The notes: generated from the sequence alone by a model not told the origin. Counted from the first letter of the stretch, positions 33,410 to 42,594 are shown. The stretch is 64,000 nt of DNA from Capsulimonas corticalis (GCF_003574315.2 NZ_AP025739.1:2976001-3040000); one strand, 5' to 3'. Made by a program: numbers and translations.

Positions 33410-34198
33410 TTGAAGACCCCTGACGACCGAGACCGCCGGATCGCGGACTGTTTGCAGCGCGTGCTTTTGCGGACATCGCTTCAGGAACTGACGCCCAATC
33501 TCACCCTGGAAGCGTATTACGAGGCCGTGATGGAAGAAGCGGCGGTCGGCGGCGACAGCTTCGACGCATTTCCCCTTGACGGCGGACGCGTCGCGCTGAT
33601 GGTCGGCGACGCATCCGGCAAGGGGCTGGGGGCGGCGGAGCGGATTGCCGAGGTCCGCTTCGCGCTCCGCGCGTTTCTGCGCGAGCATGTGGATCCCTGC
33701 CGGGCGCTCGCTTGTCTCAACGACTTTGTCTGCGACGCCCATCGTCTGGGAAAGCGCGAGGACAGCGCGTTTGTCACGCTGACTCTGGTGGCGCTGAACA
33801 GTCTTTCGGGGGAGATGATCTGTCTATGCGCCGGCGGCGAACCGCCGCTGATCCTGCGCGCCGGCGGCGCGGTCGAAATGGCGCAAGTCCAGGGAATGGC
33901 GCTGGGTTTCCTGCGCGACCAGGAGTACTCCTACGCGCGCCTGCGCCTGGATCCGGGCGACATGGTCCTGCTGGTGACGGACGGGCTGACGGAAGCGCGC
34001 GCTCCGCAAGCCGGCCTCCGCCCTCGCGCTCGGACGTTTTTAGGCGTCGAAGGAATCGCGCGTCTGGCCCGCCAGGCGCAGGACCCCAGGGCGCCGCTGG
34101 AGACGATCGGCCAATCGATCTTCGACGGCGCGCGCGCCTTCGCCGGTGGCGCGTTTCACGATGACGCCTGCCTGCTTTTGGCGCGGCGGGAAAATTAG
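33410..34198 (+). CDS. Stand-alone SpoIIE-type (PP2C-like) phosphatase
   Basis: 262 residues if translation begins at the TTG at 33410, which has AGGAG (33399-33403) six bases upstream. An in-frame ATG at 33284 would add 42 residues of low-complexity basic sequence and lacks a ribosome site. The protein is one SpoIIE domain: AVGGDSFDAFPLDGG, MVGDASGKGLGAA (Asp and Gly of the metal site kept), CAGGEPPLILRAGG, LVTDGLTEAR and AFHDDACLLL. There is no sensor domain. Expected role: dephosphorylating a STAS-type protein. It is the smallest of three SpoIIE proteins in the window. Confidence 0.85.
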   Translation: MKTPDDRDRRIADCLQRVLLRTSLQELTPNLTLEAYYEAVMEEAAVGGDSFDAFPLDGGRVALMVGDASGKGLGAAERIAEVRFALRAFLREHVDPCRALACLNDFVCDAHRLGKREDSAFVTLTLVALNSLSGEMICLCAGGEPPLILRAGGAVEMAQVQGMALGFLRDQEYSYARLRLDPGDMVLLVTDGLTEARAPQAGLRPRARTFLGVEGIARLARQAQDPRAPLETIGQSIFDGARAFAGGAFHDDACLLLARREN

Positions 34199-34239
34199 GA
34201 ACTCTGGGTTAGGGGCATACCCTGCATCTTTTTTATCAA

Positions 34240-34974
34240 TCACCGCACGCGCGGCTGGGTATCTTTCGCCATCGGCGTCTCGGTTTTTCTCGGCCGGCGT
34301 GCGCGCATGGTCGTAAAAAGCCCCAGCGTCGTGACGATCAGATAGATAAAGCTGCCGCCGACATGCGCGAACAGCAGTCCCATATAGAAGAGGGACGCGT
34401 GGCGCAGGCTGAGCACGCCGATGAGGGCGCCGAATTCGGTGCTGGATTCAATGGCGATTGTCCAGAGCATCGCCGATCGCCGGGAGTATCCAGCTCCTAA
34501 TAGGAGCAGCGCCAGGGCCAATCCTTCCGGCAGCTTGTGCACCGACACCGCGACCAGCAGCGCGAGGTCTGGATGCGCGCTGATCCGGTCTCCGACGACG
34601 ACGGCGGCGCCGTCCATCATGCTGTGAATCCCCAGCGCGATCATCAGCAGGACGACGTTTTGGCCCAGGCGCTCGGTCGTCTGCTGATCGAAGCTGGAGA
34701 TGGAGCACGACGGGCAGATATGATAAACGTATTTGCTGACCGCCCAGAACAGCGCGTAGCCGCTCGCCCCGGCGATGAGAAACTGCGGCCAGTTGAGAAG
34801 CGATTTGGCGTCGGGCAATACATCGAACAGCGTGACTCCGAGCAGCGCGGCCATCGCCGTGTAGACCAGCGCCTTCATGTGATGCGGGGCGACTTTGCCC
34901 AAGGAAACGCCCAGCGCGCCGCCGGCGAAGGCCATCAGCGTCGCAATGGTTGTCCGTAGTAAAATGAGTGTCAT
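34240..34974 (-). CDS. ZIP-family divalent metal transporter
   Basis: 244 residues with about seven or eight hydrophobic spans. The two metal-binding helices are recognisable: IHSMMDGAAVVVGD (helix 4) and VHKLPEGLALALLLL (helix 5, H-x-x-P-E-G), and ESSTEFGALIG follows in helix 6. ZIP proteins move zinc, iron or manganese into the cytoplasm. A Cys-containing loop (YHICPSCSISS) between helices 3 and 4 may help bind metal. AGGA lies four bases before the ATG. It is divergent from the polysaccharide deacetylase gene. Confidence 0.85.
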   Translation of the reverse strand: MTLILLRTTIATLMAFAGGALGVSLGKVAPHHMKALVYTAMAALLGVTLFDVLPDAKSLLNWPQFLIAGASGYALFWAVSKYVYHICPSCSISSFDQQTTERLGQNVVLLMIALGIHSMMDGAAVVVGDRISAHPDLALLVAVSVHKLPEGLALALLLLGAGYSRRSAMLWTIAIESSTEFGALIGVLSLRHASLFYMGLLFAHVGGSFIYLIVTTLGLFTTMRARRPRKTETPMAKDTQPRVR

Positions 34975-35038
34975 GCGTTCCTAGCGACTCGGTTCGAGAG
35001 ACGCCCTCCGCTCCGCAATTTCGCGGCGCCGGTCAACA

Positions 35039-35072
35039 AGTGTGTATAATACCACACTCCACGGGCTATAAT
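35039..35072. promoter_or_regulatory. Two TATAAT boxes, one inside an inverted repeat
   Basis: AGTGTG (35039-35044) and CACACT (35053-35058) flank a plus-strand TATAAT (35045-35050). A second TATAAT lies at 35067-35072. Clear -35 boxes at 17-bp spacing are missing. The inverted repeat over the -10 looks like a repressor site for the deacetylase gene and perhaps the divergent ZIP gene. Confidence 0.4.
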
Positions 35073-35121
35073 AGTGCATCATCGCACAAACCGGCTCGAA
35101 CCGGTCCGAAAGTCAAAGACC

Positions 35122-36207
35122 ATGACCTATTTCGCTTCCCGCTTTTTGCCGGCGCTGGGCTGCGCCCTCCTGGCGTCGCTCGCCAATGTTTCGCCGAGCC
35201 GCTCCGAAGCAAAGACGTCGCCGCAGACGCCTGCGATGGAGACGAATCTTACGCCCAACGAGGCCGGGCAAATCCCTATTTTGGAGTACCACGAACTCGT
35301 GCCGCGGCTCAAGGTTACGGGGTATCAATACCCATCCTCGCTGTTTCGGCGCGACATGGAGTGGCTTTATGACCACAACTACCGGCCGGTGAACCTGCTG
35401 GACTATGTGGCCGGCAAGATCGACTGCCCCGCCGGAATGTCGCCGGTGATCCTGACGTTCGACGATTCGTTGGGCGGCCAGTTCCGATATCTTCCCGATG
35501 GAACGATCGATCCTAACAGCGCGGTCGGGATTTTGGAAGATCTCCATCGCCGTCACGACGACTGGCCGCTGCGCGGCACGTTCTTCGTACTGACGGAGGG
35601 ACATGGGAATTTGCCGCCGCCCTTCTACCAGAAGTCGACGGCGAAGAAGAAGATGAAGTATCTCGTGGCGGAGGGGTTCGAGATCGGAAACCATACCGTC
35701 AGCCACCAGCTCGGGATTCGCCACTGGACGGATGAGCATGTGCAGGCGGAGATTGGCGGGGCCGTGATCGATATCCAAAAGTACCTGCCCGGGTACAACG
35801 TTCAGGAACTCGCGCTGCCGTTTGGGGTCTATCCCAAGAACGATCACCTGGTTGTCAGCGGCGAGACTCGCGGCATGCCGTACCATAACGCGTGCGCGCT
35901 GCTGGCCGGCTACCGCCCCGCGCCGTCGCCGATGAGCAAATCGTTCGACCCTTACCATCTGGAGCGGATCATTCCCGGCGACCGCCAATTCGAAGTGCGG
36001 TACTGGCTGAGCTGGCTCCAGCAGAATCCCGCCAAGCGCTTCATCAGCGACGGCGACCCTACGACTTACACGCTTCCCGAAGCCTCGCGGCCGCGAATCA
36101 ATCTCACGCGCTTACAGGCGATGGGATTCATCGCCCACTTCTCTCCAGGGCCAAAGGCCGTCCCCGCCGCGCACAAGCAGTCACACAAGCGTCAGCACAA
36201 AAAGTAG
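35122..36207 (+). CDS. Secreted polysaccharide deacetylase (NodB-like)
   Basis: 361 residues from the ATG at 35122; an ATG at 35074 would add 16 residues before the signal peptide. The signal sequence is FLPALGCALLASLANVSPS. The carbohydrate esterase 4 fold shows VILTFDDS near residue 112 (catalytic Asp and metal Asp) and GNHTVSHQ near 191 (H-x3-H metal ligands), with LALPFGVYPK near the active site. These enzymes remove N- or O-acetyl groups from peptidoglycan or other polysaccharides outside the cytoplasm. A basic HKQSHKRQHKK tail ends the protein. An intrinsic terminator follows at 36223. Confidence 0.88.
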   Translation: MTYFASRFLPALGCALLASLANVSPSRSEAKTSPQTPAMETNLTPNEAGQIPILEYHELVPRLKVTGYQYPSSLFRRDMEWLYDHNYRPVNLLDYVAGKIDCPAGMSPVILTFDDSLGGQFRYLPDGTIDPNSAVGILEDLHRRHDDWPLRGTFFVLTEGHGNLPPPFYQKSTAKKKMKYLVAEGFEIGNHTVSHQLGIRHWTDEHVQAEIGGAVIDIQKYLPGYNVQELALPFGVYPKNDHLVVSGETRGMPYHNACALLAGYRPAPSPMSKSFDPYHLERIIPGDRQFEVRYWLSWLQQNPAKRFISDGDPTTYTLPEASRPRINLTRLQAMGFIAHFSPGPKAVPAAHKQSHKRQHKK

Positions 36208-36222
36208 GGACGGCGAACGCGC

Positions 36223-36262
36223 AAAAAGCGGGTGCGCCTGATGGACACACCCGCTTTTTGTT
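36223..36262 (+). terminator. Intrinsic terminator after the deacetylase
   Basis: AAAAAGCGGGTG, a 13-base loop, CACCCGCTTTTT, with the T run at 36255-36259. Confidence 0.85.
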
Positions 36263-36265
36263 TCT

Positions 36266-36401
36266 GCCGTTTCGTCGTCATAGCCCTAGGTTCCGACCCG
36301 CATCCCCGGTTTCGGGAGAGCTCATCACGCCCATCGCAGCGCTTCGGATTCCCACGGAACGGGGCGGGAGCCGAAACCCAGGGCTATGACGACGAAACGG
36401 C
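36266..36401. repeat. Long inverted repeat (about 30-bp arms) between convergent genes
   Basis: The left arm (36266-36296) begins GCCGTTTCGTCGTCATAGCC. The right arm (36371-36401) is its reverse complement, with 22 bases identical before a few mismatches, around 75 bp. It is separate from the terminator at 36223. It could fold as one RNA hairpin serving both convergent genes, or be a small mobile or REP-type element. Confidence 0.7.
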
Positions 36402-36412
36402 GTATCGGCGCG

Positions 36413-37831
36413 CTACGGCGCCAATTCTTTTTCCAATTGCTCGAGCGTTTTGCCTTTCGTCTCCGGAAGGCTGCGTACGATGAAGGCGAAGCCCATCGCG
36501 CAGATGACGCTGTAGAGCCAGAAGGTGCCTGACGGTCCCAGCTTCGCGTTCAGCAGCGGAAACGTGAAGGTGAGAATGAAGCTCGCGATCCAGAGCGCCC
36601 CGACCGCGACGGAGACGGCGGCGCCGCGAATCCGGTTCGGGAAGATCTCGGAGATCACGACCCAGGTGACCGGCGCCAGCGAGGCGCTGTAGCAGGCGAT
36701 GGCGGCGAGCACCAGGATCAGCAGCGGCGCGCCCTGCACCCCGGCGTGGTAGCAGAAGCCCATGACGCCGTAGATCACCGCCAGCGCGGCGGACCCAAAC
36801 AGCATCAGCGGGCGGCGACCCCGATCGATCAGCCCCATGGAGACGAAGGTAAAGATCAGGTTCACGGAGCCGGTCCACGCGATGTTCTTCAGCACCGAGG
36901 AGATATCGTATCCGGCGGCCTTGAAGATATCCTCGGCGTAATTGAAGATGACGTTGATGCCGCACCACTGCTGGAACACGGCGAGCGTGACGCCGATCAT
37001 AAAGACGCGCGCCATGCGCGGGTGCAGCAGATCCCGGAACGTGGCCTTTTCCTGATCCTGCGCGCTCAAGGCCGCTTGATCGCTTTCGATCTCATCGGCG
37101 TAGGCGGGACCGCCGATACGGCTCAGCGTTTCGCGGGCCGGGCCAAGGATTCCCTTCGTCATCTGCCAGCGCGGGCTTTCCGGCACGAAGAACATGCAGA
37201 CGAAGAACAGCACCGACGGGACGGCGGTCAGCGCGAACATCCAGCGCCACCCCTGCTGTCCATACCAGGAGGTGCGGATAAACTCATCCGTCGCTCCCGC
37301 CGGCAGGTTGCGCACGACATAGAAGTCGATAAACTGCGCGAGCAAAATCCCCACCACCACCGTCAGCTGATTGACGGCGACGAGCCGTCCGCGCACATTC
37401 GCCGGCGCCACCTCGGAGATATAAAGCGGCGAGAGGCTGGAGGCCAGGCCGATGGCGACGCCGCCGAGAATCCGCCACGTGACGAACGTCTCGAAACTGT
37501 TCGCCAGCGCATTGCCGATCGACGTCACCGTGAACAGCAGCGCCGACGCAATCAGCAGCCGTTTTCGACCCAGACGATCGCTCATCGTTCCCGCGACAAT
37601 GGCGCCGATCAGGCACCCCAGCAGCGCGCAGCTGTTGACCCACCCCGACGCCGACGCGCTCTTGATCTGAAAGAAGCTCTCAAAGAACGGCTTCGCGCCG
37701 CCGATTACGACCCAGTCGTAACCAAAGAGCAGCCCGCCGAGGGCGGCGACGATGGAGATCAGCCAAACATAGGCGCTATTGATCTGCACGGCGCTGATAT
37801 TCGTTTGGGACCTGTTTTGGTCGATGAGCAT
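36413..37831 (-). CDS. Major facilitator superfamily sugar porter (XylE/GalP-like)
   Basis: 472 residues from the ATG at 37831, chosen because AAGGAT lies just upstream and the protein then has the usual sugar-porter length. Twelve hydrophobic spans are expected. Family signatures: GGLLFGYDWVVIGGA in helix 1, SDRLGRKRLL in loop 2-3, PLYISEVAPANVRGRLV after helix 4, PESPRWQ before the central loop, and QQWCGINVIFNYAEDIF in helix 7. It probably imports a hexose or pentose by proton symport. Its stop is 12 bp from a long inverted repeat. A DUF5107-TPR gene lies upstream on the same strand but is separated by a REP-like element. Confidence 0.92.
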   Translation of the reverse strand: MLIDQNRSQTNISAVQINSAYVWLISIVAALGGLLFGYDWVVIGGAKPFFESFFQIKSASASGWVNSCALLGCLIGAIVAGTMSDRLGRKRLLIASALLFTVTSIGNALANSFETFVTWRILGGVAIGLASSLSPLYISEVAPANVRGRLVAVNQLTVVVGILLAQFIDFYVVRNLPAGATDEFIRTSWYGQQGWRWMFALTAVPSVLFFVCMFFVPESPRWQMTKGILGPARETLSRIGGPAYADEIESDQAALSAQDQEKATFRDLLHPRMARVFMIGVTLAVFQQWCGINVIFNYAEDIFKAAGYDISSVLKNIAWTGSVNLIFTFVSMGLIDRGRRPLMLFGSAALAVIYGVMGFCYHAGVQGAPLLILVLAAIACYSASLAPVTWVVISEIFPNRIRGAAVSVAVGALWIASFILTFTFPLLNAKLGPSGTFWLYSVICAMGFAFIVRSLPETKGKTLEQLEKELAP

Positions 37832-37882
37832 GATGATATCCTTATCTTGCGGACGGCGGCGCTGCCTGAAGATGGACGCGTA

Positions 37883-38044
37883 GGCCCTCACCCGGCCCTT
37901 CGGGCCACCCTCTCCCAAAGGTCTGGGCGAGGGTTAAGAGTTGGATCAAAGATCCAAAAGATCTTATCACTAAAACTCTGACTCCCCCTCTTCCAATTTT
38001 GGGAGAGCCGGGTACCCGCTTGCGGGTGGAAGGGGGTGAGGGCC
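37883..38044. repeat. REP-like inverted pair between the DUF5107 and sugar porter genes
   Basis: Perfect 11-bp outer arms GGCCCTCACCC (37883-37893) and GGGTGAGGGCC (38034-38044). Each end also has its own small hairpin (CCGGCCCTTCGGGCC at the left, ACCCGCTTGCGGGT at the right) and CTCTCCC/GGGAGAG segments. Two REP-type units in opposite orientation, as in REPIN elements, fit best. Confidence 0.65.
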
Positions 38045-38053
38045 TCTCTTCCC

Positions 38054-41000
38054 CTATCCAATACTCCCCGCCAGCTCCGCCGCGAGCGCGTGGCTGGGGT
38101 CGTCCGCCAGAATTGCTTCGAGCAAGGCGTGGGCGTTGTCACACTCGCCCATGCCCGCCAGCGCCTGCGCTTGCAGGAAGCGGGCGGTGGTTTCCTGGCG
38201 CTTTTGAATGTCGTCGTCGAACAGCAGCATGGTGGGCAGGGAGGTGGCGAAGTAGTCGATCTTTGCTTCGTCGCGCTCCAGCGCCAGGGCGTAGTCGCGC
38301 AGCGCGGAGAGCATGGACTGCGCTTGCGCTTCGTCGCCGAGTCTGCGCTGCGACAGGGCGGAGAAGTAGGTCATTTCCGAGAAGGCGCGGACGCTCATCT
38401 CCTGGAAGTCGCCCCGGAAGTTGGCCGCCGCCGACCAGTGACGGCGCGCGCTGTCCGTATCGCCGAGCATGGCGCAGGCTTCGCCGATCCAGAAGTGGAT
38501 GTCGCTCTGATTCGCCAGCAGGTGCTTGGCTTCGCTCAGGTTGTCGGGCGCGGTCAATGCGGCCTCGAAGCAGCGGCGGGCTTCGGCGGGAGCGTTCACG
38601 CTCAGCGCCTTGCGGCCCAGCGCGAGGTAGGTGCGGACATACTGGCCGAGCGCCTGGCCCTCGCCGCCTTCCCAGGGCTGGAAGCGGCGAGACGAGAGCA
38701 ATTCCAAGGCGCGCTGGGGCTGATGGGTCTGGTTGTAAAGGGCGCAGATCTCCACGCACAGATCGTCGCGCTTTTGGACGAGATCCGGCCGCGCCTCCAG
38801 CGCGCTCAGGCGCTCCTCGGGGGCGACGCCCAGGCGTCGCCAGAGCTGGTCGCGCTCGAAGAGAAGACGGGCGTCTTCCGGCGCGGCGGCCACGGCGCGG
38901 TCATAGGCGTCGCGCGCGGCGTCGGGTTTGCCGGCAATGTTGAAGTAGCCGATTCCCAGATTGCGCCATGGAATGGAGAACGAGGGGGCGAGGGCGACGC
39001 TTTGCTCCCAGAGCGCGATCGCTTCGTCGTGGCGTCGTCGGTCGTAGAGCAGGCAGCCGAGGTAGTAGGGCGCATGGGCGTCCTGAGGATTGGCGCGCAT
39101 GGCGGCTTCCAGCACCGCGATTTCTTCCAAACGCGCGGGAAAGCAGTAATCCGGCGACTGCGCCGTCGCTTCCTGATAGAAGCGCCGCGCTTCGTCGGTT
39201 CCGCCGAGCCGTTCGTACAGACGGCCGAGCGTATAGCGCAGCATCGGCGCTGCGCCCCAGCTTTGCGTGGAAAGCCCCTTGGCGTCGGAATACGCCGCAT
39301 CCTGGCGCATGGCCTTTTCGATGAGCCCAATCGCTTCTTGGTAGAGACCCGCCCGCGCGTGATCGTGCGCGATATCGAGCGCCGTCTGCAAGTCCTGCGT
39401 CATTGTTTCGCCGGCGAGAATCCGCGCCCAGCCGTCCAGGCGATCCAGCCGCAGTGTCTCCGCGACCAGATAGCGGGCTTCATCGGCATATCCCAGCCTG
39501 CCCAGGACAACCGCTTTGAGATTGCGCGCGCCCAGGCGCTCCGTGTCCAGGCGCAGGGAGCGGTCCAGGTGCTCCAGGGCGTCGCGCCATTCACCGCGCC
39601 GGCAGTCGAGTTCGGCGATGGCGTGATAAGCCGCCGCGCCCCATGCCTGATTCCAGGTCGCCTTGTAGAACGCCGCGTAGGCGGCGTCGAAGAGCGTGTC
39701 GGACGGCGTTTGTGCGGCGTCCATCCGCAACCGAAGGCACATTCCGAGGTTGTAGTGCGGCTCGCCGTCGTACGGGTTCGGATTGCGATGGGTAAGGCGC
39801 GCAATCGCCTGACGGAAGTGCGCTTCGGCAAGCTCCAATTCACCCCGCTTCAGGCGCCAGAGGCCGAGGGCGTTGTTGCAGCGCGCGTCGAGCGGATCGC
39901 GGCGCACGGCTTCCGTCCAGTAGGGAACGGGGCTGCGGGTCGCGTGCCGATACTGTTCCAGGTGCAGCCCGGTCAGATAAAGCTCGTCCGCGCTGGCGAT
40001 CTCGGCGGGCGCCGGCGGCTCCGTCGCGGCGGCGAACTCATCCGCCGGGACCGTGTTCCCCGGAGTGTACTTGAGGATCGTTCGGCCGAGTCGATCTTGA
40101 ACGCGCAGAGTGACGCCCTCTTTGTCCAGCGTGTCTGGGATCACGCATTGCGCGATAAACGGATCGCCCGGCGCCAGGTCCGCTCGCCAGGTCTGGGTGA
40201 AGTCGGCGCCGGTGAGCTGGATTTCGGCGTCATCGAACTCCGACGTGACGCTCACGCCGACCTTCGCCGAGCGCCGATCGAAGTCCAGCCGGACGGCGCA
40301 GTCAAGATTTGCATGCTGCGCGGCGCCGATCTTCTGGATGGGATACCAGTACTGGCTCCAGGTCTTGGTTTCTCCGGGCTGCAAAAACGAGAAGTCCGGC
40401 TGGTTGTCGGTGTAGACGCCGGCCATCAGTTCGATATAGGGGCCGTCCGCGTCGGTCAGGTTGCGATCCCAGGCGTATCCGAACTCATGGTTGCCCCAGG
40501 TCCATTGCTTCTTGCCTGGCGAGAGATGATGATTCGCGATATGCACCACGCCCGCGTGCGCTAGATGGTCGTAACCGCCGAAGAAATCCTCGCGGGAGCC
40601 CATCGCCATATAAGACGTCGGGACGGGGATATTGGCGTACCAGGAGAGATCGTTGGCGGCGTAGGCCGCGAGACCGTCCCAGGTTGTTTCCGGGCGCAGC
40701 GCCGGCGGGACGAAGTGCGCGGGGACCTCCGACGCCGGGACGCCGGTCCGCGCGCGGCCGGCGTAGTCCACGCCGTAATAGGAGGCTTCGCAGAAGGGAT
40801 AAGCGCTGATGGCGCGCTTGGCGTGGTCGGCGACGTGCGCGACATCGGGCGGCAGGAACGATTGATAGCCTTCGTGGACGCGGGCGCAGAGATTCGCCCA
40901 CCATAGAAACGTCTGCACGAAGGGCGTGCGGTTATGCGCCCGGACTTTGAGCTCCACGTACGCACTGTCTGGATGCAGGCAGACGCCGTGCATTCCCTTC

Positions 41001-41479
41001 ATATGCGTCAACGGATCGTGGTCGCCGCACCAGACGATCGCGGAGCCGTCGATACACTGCTCGATCTCAAAATCGACCGGCATAAATGTCGCCGGTCGGT
41101 GGTGCTGCGGCCAGTTGAACTCGATGCCGCCCGAGATCCACGGCCCCGCGAGACCCACCAGCGCCGGCTTGATCACGTTTTGCCGGTAGATCACGTCGTA
41201 TCCATTGGTCTTGTCCAGGATGACGTGGATGCGTCCGCCGATCTCCGGCAGGACCATCACCTTGAGATAATCGTTCTCCAGCCAGACGGCGCTCCAGGTC
41301 TGATCGGACGCCGTGTCGTCAATGCGGTCGGTGAAGGGCAGGGGGTAGACCTTGCCGCTGCTGCCCTGGTAGACGCGCTTCTCCAGAAACATCGGATTTT
41401 TATCCGGCGCGTGCGGCAGATATGTTGGGATGACCACGTCTTCGCGCCAGACGCGGACATTGTCGATGCGGTCGTTCAT
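38054..41479 (-). CDS. DUF5107 domain protein with long TPR array
   Basis: 1141 residues from the ATG at 41479; GGAG lies nine bases upstream, and a further in-frame start at 41662 would run through the palindromic control region. Residues about 1-380 match DUF5107, a galactose-mutarotase-like beta-sandwich domain (VMVLPEIGGRIHVILDKTNG; GGIEFNWPQHHRP; WTWGNHEFGYAWDRNLTD). The rest is at least ten TPR-like repeats (YYLGCLLYDRRRHDEAIALW and similar). No signal peptide was seen. DUF5107 proteins are found with sugar-use genes and are presumed to bind carbohydrates; catalytic activity is unknown. The divergent AraC regulator (41719) and the sugar porter suggest a small carbohydrate-response locus. 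Confidence 0.85.
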   Translation of the reverse strand: MNDRIDNVRVWREDVVIPTYLPHAPDKNPMFLEKRVYQGSSGKVYPLPFTDRIDDTASDQTWSAVWLENDYLKVMVLPEIGGRIHVILDKTNGYDVIYRQNVIKPALVGLAGPWISGGIEFNWPQHHRPATFMPVDFEIEQCIDGSAIVWCGDHDPLTHMKGMHGVCLHPDSAYVELKVRAHNRTPFVQTFLWWANLCARVHEGYQSFLPPDVAHVADHAKRAISAYPFCEASYYGVDYAGRARTGVPASEVPAHFVPPALRPETTWDGLAAYAANDLSWYANIPVPTSYMAMGSREDFFGGYDHLAHAGVVHIANHHLSPGKKQWTWGNHEFGYAWDRNLTDADGPYIELMAGVYTDNQPDFSFLQPGETKTWSQYWYPIQKIGAAQHANLDCAVRLDFDRRSAKVGVSVTSEFDDAEIQLTGADFTQTWRADLAPGDPFIAQCVIPDTLDKEGVTLRVQDRLGRTILKYTPGNTVPADEFAAATEPPAPAEIASADELYLTGLHLEQYRHATRSPVPYWTEAVRRDPLDARCNNALGLWRLKRGELELAEAHFRQAIARLTHRNPNPYDGEPHYNLGMCLRLRMDAAQTPSDTLFDAAYAAFYKATWNQAWGAAAYHAIAELDCRRGEWRDALEHLDRSLRLDTERLGARNLKAVVLGRLGYADEARYLVAETLRLDRLDGWARILAGETMTQDLQTALDIAHDHARAGLYQEAIGLIEKAMRQDAAYSDAKGLSTQSWGAAPMLRYTLGRLYERLGGTDEARRFYQEATAQSPDYCFPARLEEIAVLEAAMRANPQDAHAPYYLGCLLYDRRRHDEAIALWEQSVALAPSFSIPWRNLGIGYFNIAGKPDAARDAYDRAVAAAPEDARLLFERDQLWRRLGVAPEERLSALEARPDLVQKRDDLCVEICALYNQTHQPQRALELLSSRRFQPWEGGEGQALGQYVRTYLALGRKALSVNAPAEARRCFEAALTAPDNLSEAKHLLANQSDIHFWIGEACAMLGDTDSARRHWSAAANFRGDFQEMSVRAFSEMTYFSALSQRRLGDEAQAQSMLSALRDYALALERDEAKIDYFATSLPTMLLFDDDIQKRQETTARFLQAQALAGMGECDNAHALLEAILADDPSHALAAELAGSIG

Positions 41480-41510
41480 GGGTCGGTGCTCCAGAGACAA
41501 TCCGTCGCGA

Positions 41511-41525
41511 GATACTATGAGTATC
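41511..41525. promoter_or_regulatory. Perfect palindrome upstream of the DUF5107 gene
   Basis: GATACT-ATG-AGTATC, 32 bp before the DUF5107 start codon. A further GAGTATCC copy lies at 41587-41594 (the first is at 41519-41526), about 68 bp apart, in the gap shared with the divergent AraC gene. It is a candidate binding site for that regulator. Confidence 0.45.
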
Positions 41526-41718
41526 CCGCTGAAAGTCTCATGATCAAAATATTTGGATAGCGATCGTTGCAAATATGGCGTCTGTAGAGTATCCTCTGAG
41601 ATAACTTCCCAGTGCGCGATCGCCGATAGATTTATTATAAGCGCGGGACGCCTGGCGCGCAATAGCGAGAAGCGCTAAAAAATTATTGATTTCTGCTATT
41701 CTGTTTTGAGGCGAAAAT

Positions 41719-42549
41719 ATGATCAAGGATCGAATAGAAATCGACCTGCCGGAGTACCTGCATCTTTTGACAGGTCACTACGACAAAGATCCCGGCTATC
41801 GTTCGATACGCGAGAAGGGGACGGACGACTGGCTGGTGATTGCGACGCTGGGGGGATCGGGGCGTTTTGGATCGGGTGATGACGCCATCCTGACGCGCCG
41901 GCTCGATGTGGTGCTGACGCGTCCGGGCGTGGCGCATGACTACGGCTCGGCGCCGGGCGCGGATCACTGGGAGCTGCTCTGGGCGCATTTCCAGCCGCGC
42001 CCGCACTGGTACAACTGGCTGATCTGGTCGGCCGGCGACGGCCCGATGGCGGTGCGACTGTCGGAGGAGCGCTGGGAACAGGCCCTGGCGTGTCTGCGCC
42101 GCAGCCATCAATTGGCGTCGAGCACGCAGACGCACGGTCTGGACTTCGCGATGAACGCCCTGGAGGAGATGATCCTGGTGTGCCACAGCCAGGTGATGCA
42201 GGCGCAGCCGACGATGGACGAGCGGATCACGAGCGTCCTTCAATACATCCACAGCCATCTGACCGAAAAAGTCAGCGTGCAGCTTCTCGCCGATATGACC
42301 GCCCTATCGCCGTCGCGGCTCGCCCATCTGTTCCAGAAACAAGTCGGCGTCGCGCCCATGCAGTACCTCGACCTCCAGCGGATTGAGCGCTCAAAGCTGC
42401 TGCTGGAGCGCACCAGCAGCGGGATCAAGCACATCGCCGAGGAAGTCGGCATGGACCCGGTCTATTTTTCGCTGCGCTTCAAGCAGCACACAGGCGTTAG
42501 CCCGCGCCGATACCGGCAGCGGGCGCTGACGGGAGAGCAGCACGCATAA
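41719..42549 (+). CDS. AraC-family transcriptional regulator
   Basis: 276 residues. The N-terminal 160 residues look like a cupin-type sugar-binding domain (DVVLTRPGVAHDYGSAPG is the AraC-arm style motif). The C-terminal 100 residues hold two helix-turn-helix units: VSVQLLADMTALSPSRLAHL and IKHIAEEVGMDPVYFSLRFK, ending HTGVSPRRYRQ. GAGG lies eight bases before the ATG. It is divergent from the DUF5107 gene and probably activates it in response to a sugar. The inducer cannot be read from sequence. Confidence 0.93.
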   Translation: MIKDRIEIDLPEYLHLLTGHYDKDPGYRSIREKGTDDWLVIATLGGSGRFGSGDDAILTRRLDVVLTRPGVAHDYGSAPGADHWELLWAHFQPRPHWYNWLIWSAGDGPMAVRLSEERWEQALACLRRSHQLASSTQTHGLDFAMNALEEMILVCHSQVMQAQPTMDERITSVLQYIHSHLTEKVSVQLLADMTALSPSRLAHLFQKQVGVAPMQYLDLQRIERSKLLLERTSSGIKHIAEEVGMDPVYFSLRFKQHTGVSPRRYRQRALTGEQHA

Positions 42550-42594
42550 GGACGCCACGCTCGCCTGGAGCGATTGCAGATTTTGTCAGCATGA

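Noticed and set aside
38036-40564. An 842-codon open frame on the plus strand
   Set aside because: It lies fully inside the DUF5107-TPR gene on the other strand; composition is that of a GC-rich antisense shadow and no motif fits a protein family.
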